A DNA stretch of 10,568 bases from DAOUCP01 sp034432155 (GTDB lineage Bacteria > Chloroflexota > Anaerolineae > Epilineales > Epilineaceae). Made by a program: the position numbers and the translations under genes. Within the stretch, counting starts at the first letter, position 1. Each line of letters begins with the position of its first letter. The stretch lies in assembly GCA_034432155.1 (NCBI GenBank), contig DAOUCP010000095.1, forward strand, positions 1 to 10,568, read 5' to 3'. Positions 5,437 to 10,568 of the stretch are shown here, in pieces. The notes under the pieces are model-generated. The model ran no database searches. It was not told the DNA's origin and was given only the letters and a program-made list of their open reading frames with translations.

Positions 5437-7218
5437 TCAGACATCGGCGGCGCCGGCTGGCGATCCACCGGCAGCCAGCGAGACTGCCTCGCTGGCGGCC
5501 ATGTCGATGACCTCCAGTTGGGCCATCGTCTGCCCGGCCCACGCATCCCGCGCCAAGTGCGCGACCAAGTCCACCCGCCCGGCCAGGCGCAACTCGCCAA
5601 GCCGCTCCGCTTGCCCGAAGGCAACCGCCGCCACGCCCTCCGGTCGCTCGTCGTTGGCGACACGGAAGCGCAGATGATCCGAGCCAACGACGCTCAGGCG
5701 GCTTACAACCACAGCACGCACCCAGAAGCGAGGCCGCGGATTACCGTGGCCGAACGGCGACAGGCCTTCCAGAGCATCGCAGGTGGCAAGGTCGACGAGG
5801 CGCAAGGGCAGCGGGGCGTCGACGAGCAAGCTGGGGCGAGTGTCCCGACCGGCGAGTTCGCGGCGAGCGGCCTCCCGGAGCCGCTCGGCCAGTTTTGGAA
5901 CGTTGGTCGCCGCCAGGGCAAACCCAGCCGCCTGGCCATGACCGCCGAAGCGAGTCAAGAGGTCGGAAGCCGATTCCAGAAGGGCGGTGATGTCGAGGTC
6001 GGGAATGGACCGTGCCGAACCTCGGGCTCGCTCGCCATCGATGCGCACTACGGCCGCCGGTCGGTAGTGGCGGTCTACCAGACGCCCAGCGACCAGGCCC
6101 AGCACACCCAGCGGCAAATCCTCGTCGGCGAACCACAGTAGGCTGTCTTGTCCCTCCTTGGCAATCTGCGCTTCAGCGGCTTCGACGGCGCGCGCCGTGG
6201 CAGCGCGTCGCTCCCCGTTCCGATCGTCGAGCACACGCGCCAGCTGCTTTGCCCGGGCGACATCATGGGTGGTCAGAAGCTCGAGTGCCGCCTGGGCATC
6301 CGCCATGCGGCCGGCGGCATTGAGCCGGGGAACAAGCGCATACGCCAGGGCCGAAGCATCGACGCGCGCCAGCTCGAGGTTGGCCACCGCTGCCAGTGCC
6401 GCCACACCCGGTCGCTCGCCACGGCGCGCCTGCTCTAGCCCGCGATGCACGAGGTGGCGATTCTCACCAACCAGCGGCACCACGTCGCCAACTGTGCCCA
6501 GGGCCACCAGGTCCAGCAGCCGATCCTCGGCCAGCAAGCCAGCGCTGGCGGTCGTCGTCGCGGCTGCCTGGCGCAACAGGGCTTGCGCCAGCTTGAAGGC
6601 GACACCAGCGCCCGAGAGCTCGACAAAGCCATAGCGGGAGTCGGGCCGACGGGGATTGATCACCGCCAGCACAGCGGGCAGCTCGCCGGGCACGAGATGG
6701 TGGTCGGTGACAATGACGTCCATGCCAGCGCGCGTGGCCACACTCAGCGGCTCCACGTCGCGCACCCCGCAATCTACCGTCACCAGCAATCGCACCCCCT
6801 GGCCAGCCAGAGCCTCGAGGACGTGGGCGTGGAGCCCGTAGCCATGATCGTGACGGTTGGGAATGAAGGTATCGACGACGGCGCCCAGCGATCGAAGCGT
6901 CTCCTCCATCACCGCCACCGCCGTCACTCCGTCGGCATCGTAGTCGCCGTAGACAACAATCGGCTCTCGGGCGGCGATCGCTCGTCGCAGCCGATCGACG
7001 GCTCGATCCATATCGGCCAAGTCGAACGGATCGTCGTCCCCGGCAGCCCGGTCCAGGAACGCCCGGGCCGACGCGATATCGCCGACCCCCCGTCGGGCCA
7101 GCACCTCTGCCACCAGCGGGTGCACATTGCCGGCCGCGATGCGACGAGGATCAATTGCCGGCGGCGGAAACAGCCAACGGCGACGGGGCTGCAGGGGGAC
7201 GGACACGACGCGTGGCAT
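5437..7218 (-). CDS. recJ: Single-stranded-DNA-specific 5'-3' exonuclease RecJ
   Basis: RecJ degrades single-stranded DNA 5' to 3' in RecF-pathway recombination, base-excision and mismatch repair. The product from ATG 7218 is 593 aa, the usual size. Visible motifs: N-terminal RRRW near 12-15; DHH phosphoesterase metal sites GDYDADG (91-97), VTVDCGV (147-152) and TDHH (171-174); VALGTVGDVVPLVGENR (238-254); RLNAAGRM (298-305); the DHHA1 motif FGGHGQAAGF (424-433); and the OB-region motif SPFGHGNPRPRF (487-498). All metal-binding residues expected for an active nuclease are present. Upstream in-frame ATGs (to 7578) only add residues without family character. A TATAAT box overlaps the ATG at 7218, so the working start may be GTG 7206 (589 aa). 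The gene is convergent with the lipoprotein gene and divergent from the DUF5654 gene. Confidence 0.96.
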   Translation of the reverse strand: MPRVVSVPLQPRRRWLFPPPAIDPRRIAAGNVHPLVAEVLARRGVGDIASARAFLDRAAGDDDPFDLADMDRAVDRLRRAIAAREPIVVYGDYDADGVTAVAVMEETLRSLGAVVDTFIPNRHDHGYGLHAHVLEALAGQGVRLLVTVDCGVRDVEPLSVATRAGMDVIVTDHHLVPGELPAVLAVINPRRPDSRYGFVELSGAGVAFKLAQALLRQAAATTTASAGLLAEDRLLDLVALGTVGDVVPLVGENRHLVHRGLEQARRGERPGVAALAAVANLELARVDASALAYALVPRLNAAGRMADAQAALELLTTHDVARAKQLARVLDDRNGERRAATARAVEAAEAQIAKEGQDSLLWFADEDLPLGVLGLVAGRLVDRHYRPAAVVRIDGERARGSARSIPDLDITALLESASDLLTRFGGHGQAAGFALAATNVPKLAERLREAARRELAGRDTRPSLLVDAPLPLRLVDLATCDALEGLSPFGHGNPRPRFWVRAVVVSRLSVVGSDHLRFRVANDERPEGVAAVAFGQAERLGELRLAGRVDLVAHLARDAWAGQTMAQLEVIDMAASEAVSLAAGGSPAGAADV

Positions 7219-7244
7219 TATAAAGTCTCGCCGGGATCGGTAAA
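7217..7244 (-). promoter_or_regulatory. Promoter of recJ (TTTACC-N16-TATAAT), overlapping the ATG
   Basis: On the minus strand TTTACC (7244-7239, 4/6) and a perfect TATAAT (7222-7217) are spaced 16 nt. The -10 box shares its last bases with the ATG at 7218. Transcription would begin near 7209-7210, downstream of that ATG and 3-4 nt before an in-frame GTG at 7206, pointing to a nearly leaderless mRNA. Confidence 0.5.
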
Positions 7245-7276
7245 GCCGGCAGGCGCGATGCGCTTGACTGCCGGCT
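7244..7276. repeat. Dyad AGCCGGCA...TGCCGGCT between divergent recJ and DUF5654 genes
   Basis: Eight-base arms at 7244-7251 and 7269-7276 are exact reverse complements. They enclose a smaller GCGC-GAT-GCGC hairpin (7253-7263). The left arm touches the recJ -35 box (7239-7244) and the right arm touches the rightward TTGACT (7264-7269), a layout fitting an operator or a leader hairpin. Confidence 0.4.
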
Positions 7277-7291
7277 CCAGGCGCCGAGAAT
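7264..7291 (+). promoter_or_regulatory. Weak candidate promoter for the DUF5654 gene (TTGACT-N16-GAGAAT)
   Basis: TTGACT (7264-7269, 5/6) is followed after 16 nt by GAGAAT (7286-7291, 4/6). It would give a leader of about 190 nt before ATG 7489. No better candidate was seen closer to the gene. The -10 match is weak. Confidence 0.3.
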
Positions 7292-7473
7292 CGGGGCTCG
7301 ACCGTCCGCGACATCAGACGGCGAGCGCAATCCATGGCTGCGGCCTTGGCGCGTGGGTCCGTCCCGACAGCGGCCGGCCACGTTGAGCAACGGCTCGGCG
7401 AGCGGTGCACGTCCTGCGCATCGCGAGACATGCCGCGGCCGGCGGCCGCCAACGTACACGATGCCAACCGGCG

Positions 7474-7480
7474 AAGGAGG
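7474..7480 (+). promoter_or_regulatory. Consensus Shine-Dalgarno AAGGAGG of the DUF5654 gene
   Basis: AAGGAGG with 8 nt to ATG 7489 decides the start against the upstream in-frame ATG at 7405. Confidence 0.8.
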
Positions 7481-7488
7481 CACAAGCC

Positions 7489-7719
7489 ATGCACAAGGAA
7501 GTCGTGAACAAGATCTCTGACCTCGTGACCACGGCATTCGGCCTCGTGGCAGCCCTGGCCTGGAATGAGGCCATCCAAGGCTGGTTCGCAGCTCAGGAAA
7601 GGCTGCGAGCGGCCGGGCCTTGGGCCTACGCCGTGATCGTGACGATCATCGCCGTGCTGGCCACGACGTGGATTGGCCGGCTGGCCCAGCGAGTGACAGC
7701 GGCGGAGGCAGAGGGCTAA
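7489..7719 (+). CDS. Small two-helix membrane protein, DUF5654 type
   Basis: A 76-aa protein of unknown function. The core TTAFGLVAALAWNEAIQ (14-30) followed by a second hydrophobic helix AYAVIVTIIAVLATTWIGRL (46-65) matches, from memory, the pattern of DUF5654 proteins, which occur in archaea and scattered bacteria. The predicted form is two membrane helices joined by a short loop (about 31-44), with a charged N-terminus (MHKEVVNK) and a polar tail (RVTAAEAEG). The start is fixed by AAGGAGG at 7474-7480, 8 nt before the ATG; the in-frame ATG at 7405 lacks a ribosome site and adds 28 non-membrane residues. It stands alone, divergent from recJ and convergent with glnS. No role can be assigned. 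Confidence 0.82.
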   Translation: MHKEVVNKISDLVTTAFGLVAALAWNEAIQGWFAAQERLRAAGPWAYAVIVTIIAVLATTWIGRLAQRVTAAEAEG

Positions 7720-7755
7720 GCCAGCGCAGCGCCTGCGGCACCGCGCCTGGCTGAG

Positions 7756-7775
7756 AGCGTTGCTGTCGCAACGTT
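7756..7775. terminator. Hairpin between convergent DUF5654 and glnS genes
   Basis: AGCGTTGC-TGTC-GCAACGTT forms an 8-bp stem with one G-U pair and a 4-nt loop, 36 nt after the DUF5654 stop and about 80 nt past the glnS stop. No T-run follows on either strand, so it may be a transcript-end hairpin rather than a classical intrinsic terminator. Confidence 0.4.
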
Positions 7776-7856
7776 GGGCTCGCTCGGGCGGCCGTTTGGA
7801 GGGCGCAGGGCACTGCGGCCGGCTGGGCCACTGTGCCGGTGGGCATCCAGCCTGCG

Positions 7857-9581
7857 CTAGGACTTGTCCCAGGTCTCGCGAAGGCTCACCACGCGATTGA
7901 ACACCAGCTTGCCCGGCGTGCTGTCTCGGGTGTCGACGCAGAAGTAGCCGAGTCGTTCAAACTGGTAGCGATCCCCCGGCTGGGCGCCACTCAGACTGGG
8001 CTCAACCAGGCAGCCCGTCAGCCGCTCGAGCGAGCGGGGATTCAGATGGCTGGTGAAGTCGAGCCCCTCCGGACAATCCTCGGGATCGGGAACGCGAAAG
8101 AGCCTGTCATACAGTCGGACCTCCGCCGGCACGGCGTGCCGGGCCGAGACCCAGTGGATCGTACCCTTCACCCGCGGCCCCTCGGCTGCCGCCCCGCCCC
8201 GCGTGGCCGGGTCGTACTGGCAGTGGATCTCCACCGCTCGACCGTCAGCGTCGCGCACCACGTCGCTACAGGTGACGATGTAGGCCCACCGCAGCCGCAC
8301 GCGTCGTCCCGGAGCTAGTCGATGGTACTGCGGCGGCGGATCGTCTTCGTAGTCCGCCTGGTCGATGTACAGCTCTCGACAGAACGGCACCTGGCGGACG
8401 CCGGCGCTTGGTTGCTCGGGGTTGTTGACCGCCTCCAGCCATTCCACCTGGCTCTCGGGATAGTTGTCGATCACCAGCCGTAGCGGCCGAAGGACTGCCA
8501 GCGCTCGCGGTGCGTCTCGATTGAGCACCTGTCGCACATGGTGCTCGAGCAGGGCGAGCTCGATGGTGTTCTGCCGTTTGGCGACACCGACATCCTCGAT
8601 GAAGGACCGGATCGCTTGCGGCGGGAAACCGCGGCGCCGCAAGCCGGACAACGTGGGCATGCGCGGGTCGTCCCAACCGTCCACGTGGCCTTCCTTCACC
8701 AACCGCAAGAGCTTCCGCTTGCTCATGACGGTGTAGCTCAGGTTGAAGCGCGCGAACTCGATTTGCCGGGGATGGTGTACCCCCAACTGTTCCAGGAACC
8801 AATCGTAAAGCGGGCGATGATCCTCAAACTCCAGGCTGCACAGGGAGTGGGTGATGCCCTCGATGGAGTCGGACTGGCCGTGGGCCCAGTCATAAGTGGG
8901 GTAGATGCACCAGCGATCCCCGGTTCGGTGGTGACGGGCATGGAGGATGCGATACATGACCGGATCCCGCAGATTGAGGTTGGCAGCCGCCATGTCGATC
9001 TTGGCGCGCAGCGTCCGCGCGCCATCGGGAAACTCGCCGGCCCGCATCCGGCGGAACAGATCGAGGTTCTCCTCGACGGTGCGGTTCCGGTAGGGGCTTT
9101 CCCTTCCCGCCTGGGTCAGGGTGCCCCGGTACTCGCGGATCTCCTCCGCGGATAGATCACATACATAGGCCTTGCCGGCCAGGATCAACTGCTCGGCCCA
9201 ACGGTAGAGCTGCTCGAAGTAGTCGGAGGCATAGTAGAGGTGTTCGCCCCAGTCCCAGCCTAGCCAGCGAATGTCCTCCTTGATGGCCTCGACGTAGGCT
9301 TCTTCCTCTTTGAGGGGATTGGTGTCGTCGAACCGCAGGTGGCAGCGACCGCCGAACTCCTCGGCAACGCCGAAGTCGAGGCAGAAGGCCTTGGCATGTC
9401 CGATATGCAGGTAGCCGTTCGGTTCCGGCGGGAAGCGGGTGACAACAGTGCGGAAGCGGCCAGAACGCAGATCTTCGGCAATAGCGGCCCGCACAAAATC
9501 GAGCGGCCTTGCGGTACCCTCGCCGGTCGGCGACTCGGCAGGGGCCTCGTGAGCTGGCGGGGTGGACGGCGGAGTGTCCAT
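7857..9581 (-). CDS. glnS: Glutaminyl-tRNA synthetase
   Basis: A class I synthetase that charges tRNA-Gln with glutamine using ATP. From ATG 9581 the product is 574 aa. Motifs: FPPEPNGYLHIGHAKA with the HIGH signature at 59-62, LRFDDTNP (82-89), YPTYDWAHGQSDSIEGITHSL (227-247), and the KMSKS equivalent VMSKR (285-289). The C-terminal half (about 350-574) has the two anticodon-binding beta-barrel regions typical of GlnRS (CRELYID, KGTIHWVSA, FERLGYFCVD, FNRVVSLRETW). No YqeY-like C-terminal extension is present. GlnRS rather than GluRS is indicated by PEPNGYLHIGH and the beta-barrel C-terminus. The start has GAAGGA at 9591-9586, a short 4-nt spacing; ATG 9701 would add 40 residues without family resemblance. 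Even so, about 24 residues precede the conserved region, mostly Pro/Ala/Glu. The gene is convergent with DUF5654. Confidence 0.97.
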   Translation of the reverse strand: MDTPPSTPPAHEAPAESPTGEGTARPLDFVRAAIAEDLRSGRFRTVVTRFPPEPNGYLHIGHAKAFCLDFGVAEEFGGRCHLRFDDTNPLKEEEAYVEAIKEDIRWLGWDWGEHLYYASDYFEQLYRWAEQLILAGKAYVCDLSAEEIREYRGTLTQAGRESPYRNRTVEENLDLFRRMRAGEFPDGARTLRAKIDMAAANLNLRDPVMYRILHARHHRTGDRWCIYPTYDWAHGQSDSIEGITHSLCSLEFEDHRPLYDWFLEQLGVHHPRQIEFARFNLSYTVMSKRKLLRLVKEGHVDGWDDPRMPTLSGLRRRGFPPQAIRSFIEDVGVAKRQNTIELALLEHHVRQVLNRDAPRALAVLRPLRLVIDNYPESQVEWLEAVNNPEQPSAGVRQVPFCRELYIDQADYEDDPPPQYHRLAPGRRVRLRWAYIVTCSDVVRDADGRAVEIHCQYDPATRGGAAAEGPRVKGTIHWVSARHAVPAEVRLYDRLFRVPDPEDCPEGLDFTSHLNPRSLERLTGCLVEPSLSGAQPGDRYQFERLGYFCVDTRDSTPGKLVFNRVVSLRETWDKS

Positions 9582-9723
9582 GTGGTCCTTCGGCCATCCT
9601 CGCGCTCCCCCAAACGGTGCAGGCTGCGCAGGCGGACGGTGGCCATACTGTGCCACGGAGGCCGATGCCGGTGCAAGCAGGCCAGCCGCAGCCCGGACCA
9701 CCCAACCAGTCCGTCACCCAGGA

Positions 9724-9752
9724 TGGACAGCCGGCGACCGCCTGCCTAGACT
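9724..9752 (+). promoter_or_regulatory. Sigma-A type promoter for the exported protein gene
   Basis: TGGACA (9724-9729, 5/6) and TAGACT (9747-9752, 4/6) are separated by exactly 17 nt. Transcription would start near 9759, leaving a leader of about 120 nt before ATG 9881. It lies in the 299-bp gap between divergent glnS and this gene; no clear promoter for glnS was found in the same gap and no convincing gene lies in it. Confidence 0.5.
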
Positions 9753-9795
9753 GTGGCTCGAATAACGCCGCCAACCGGCCAGACGAACGCCCTGG

Positions 9796-9837
9796 GGCAG
9801 CGCATGCTCTCGCCGGCAGCCATGGCGATGCGCCGCC
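9796..9837 (+). other. Structured leader hairpin upstream of the exported protein gene
   Basis: GCGCAT (9800-9805) pairs with ATGCGC (9828-9833) and CGCC (9811-9814) with GGCG (9824-9827), leaving a 9-nt loop and a 5-nt one-sided bulge. The stem extends outward across one A-C mismatch (GGC 9796-9798 with GCC 9835-9837). It sits in the predicted 5' leader, ending 43 nt before the start codon. Role unknown; not a recognised riboswitch. Confidence 0.35.
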
Positions 9838-9880
9838 AGCGTGTGGGGTCCCCCGCTTGGCCGAACGCGATCGAGGAGCC

Positions 9881-10568
9881 ATGAACAAGCGCCGCGCTGT
9901 GTCCCGATTCGTTCTTCTGCTGGGTGTCGTGCTGGTGGGCCTGGCCCTGGCCGGGCAAGACGTCGCCGGCGGCACGCCATCGACCAATGGGCTGCCCCGC
10001 CAGACGTCCGACGGCCAAGGTCCGGACGCCACCGTCGCAGCCATTCTGGAGTCCCTCGCCGGCCAACCGCCACACGCCAAACTGGCCCCCAGTCTGGCGG
10101 CGCTGGCATCCGGCACGAGCCAAACGTCACGCCAGCGCATTGCCATCGTGTCCCTGCAGCCGGTGGACATGCACGCCTATGCCAGGCGCTGGCACAGCTT
10201 GCGCTGGCCGGCCGGCGAATGGGTCACCCTGGTGGATGTGATGCCCGCGGACCTCCAGCGCATTGCCGCCCTGCCCCACGTCGCCTGGCTGGCGTCGGGC
10301 GAACTGCGGATCGGCGACGAGCCGCCCGGGAGTGCCGACTGGCAGGCGCTCGAAGATGCGATCGGCGATCGGACGGCCCGGTCCGCAGGAGGTTTTCGGC
10401 TCGTTCGTTCCGCCCTGGCTGCCGCCGCCGAGGGGGCAGGCTCGGCCGATCGACGGCTGTCCGGCCCGGGTGCCCCACTCGCGCCGGCCGGCCAGGCCGG
10501 GACCGCGCTCCCGGCTGCGGCGAGCTACGCGAGCGCGGCCCCTCCGCCGCCGGTCTCGTCCGACGCGC
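9881..10568 (+). CDS. Exported protein, N-terminal part (possible subtilase prodomain); runs off window
   Basis: The frame is open from ATG 9881 to the window end (229 codons), verified codon by codon. Residues 1-25 are a signal peptide or anchor (MNKRRAVSRF, then VLLLGVVLVGLALA). Residues 65-142 read KLAPSLAALASG, then RQRIAIVSLQP, then WVTLVDVMPADLQRIAALPHVAWLASGE. This alternation of a 'V.v.L.p' strand, an aromatic helix and 'DL..IA.LP.V..L' resembles the inhibitor-like prodomain of secreted S8 serine proteases. From about 170 the sequence is Ala/Gly/Pro-rich linker. No catalytic residues are in view, so protease is an inference; a generic exported protein is the alternative. The Shine-Dalgarno GAGGAG (9873-9878) is only 2 nt from the ATG, unusually close, but the signal peptide supports this start. 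GTG 9899 is a less likely alternative. Confidence 0.7.
   Translation, partial: MNKRRAVSRFVLLLGVVLVGLALAGQDVAGGTPSTNGLPRQTSDGQGPDATVAAILESLAGQPPHAKLAPSLAALASGTSQTSRQRIAIVSLQPVDMHAYARRWHSLRWPAGEWVTLVDVMPADLQRIAALPHVAWLASGELRIGDEPPGSADWQALEDAIGDRTARSAGGFRLVRSALAAAAEGAGSADRRLSGPGAPLAPAGQAGTALPAAASYASAAPPPPVSSDA

Noticed and set aside
4692..5687. 331-codon minus-strand open frame across the lipoprotein and the end of recJ
   Set aside because: It overlaps the 3' end of recJ on the same strand in another frame and is antisense to the lipoprotein; low-complexity Arg-rich translation with no motif.
5230..7386. Long plus-strand open frames (5230-6141 and 6445-7386) opposite recJ
   Set aside because: recJ is unambiguous on the other strand. 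These frames mirror its codon bias and contain no recognisable domain or ribosome site.
7219..7578. 120-residue N-terminal extension of RecJ from ATG 7578
   Set aside because: The added residues are Arg/Cys/Ala-rich without RecJ similarity, run antisense through the DUF5654 gene start, and lie upstream of the TATAAT box.
9582..9701. 40-residue N-terminal extension of GlnRS from ATG 9701
   Set aside because: The GlnRS family starts shortly before the DFVR..I..DL segment; the extension has no similarity, while ATG 9581 has GAAGGA just upstream.
1..10568. CRISPR arrays, tRNA or rRNA genes, insertion sequences, attachment sites
   Set aside because: By eye there are no regularly spaced repeats, cloverleaf motifs, transposase-like proteins or terminal inverted repeats with target duplications. 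A profile search would be needed to exclude small RNAs.

Overview
High-GC bacterial DNA with ordinary coding density. The gene set is housekeeping DNA-repair and translation genes (mutS2, recJ, glnS) interleaved with secreted, LysM-rich cell-envelope genes. The style of the exported proteins suggests Chloroflexota or a relative: LysM repeats on Pro-rich linkers with a cysteine at each domain edge, a C-terminal Ig-like 'YKLEYA' module, and a 'LGCP.PG..Y' lipoprotein. This is an inference from protein style, not a taxonomic result. No mobile element, CRISPR array, tRNA or rRNA was seen.

Layout. 1-1817 (-) is the N-terminal 605 codons of MutS2, cut by the window edge. A 97-bp divergent control region (1818-1914) carries a clear sigma-A type promoter facing right and a 7-bp direct repeat bracketing its -35 box. 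Rightward then come a small excisionase/BldC-like HTH protein (1915-2232), a secreted triple-LysM protein whose Shine-Dalgarno overlaps the HTH stop codon (2244-3245), a perfect 13-bp hairpin, a LysM + YkuD L,D-transpeptidase (3385-4434), and a lipoprotein with two related modules (4491-5279) that appears to be read from a leaderless transcript. Convergent to these is recJ (7218-5437, -). Divergent from recJ is a 76-aa two-helix membrane protein of DUF5654 type (7489-7719, +). Convergent to that is glnS (9581-7857, -). Divergent from glnS, after a promoter and structured leader, is the N-terminal part of an exported protein (9881 to the window end) that looks like the start of a subtilase-type protease.

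How it fits together. The HTH, LysM, L,D-transpeptidase and lipoprotein genes form a co-directional envelope group: one putative regulator, two peptidoglycan-binding secreted proteins (one with a cross-linking enzyme domain) and one lipid-anchored protein. The housekeeping genes lie on the opposite strand. Several start sites look leaderless or nearly so: a TANNNT box lies 7 nt before the lipoprotein GTG and 7 nt before the mutS2 ATG, and a TATAAT box overlaps the apparent recJ ATG. Nothing here is demonstrably a new system. The most interesting items are the HTH gene with direct repeats in its own promoter, the cysteine-bracketed LysM domains, the internally duplicated lipoprotein, and the start-site architecture.
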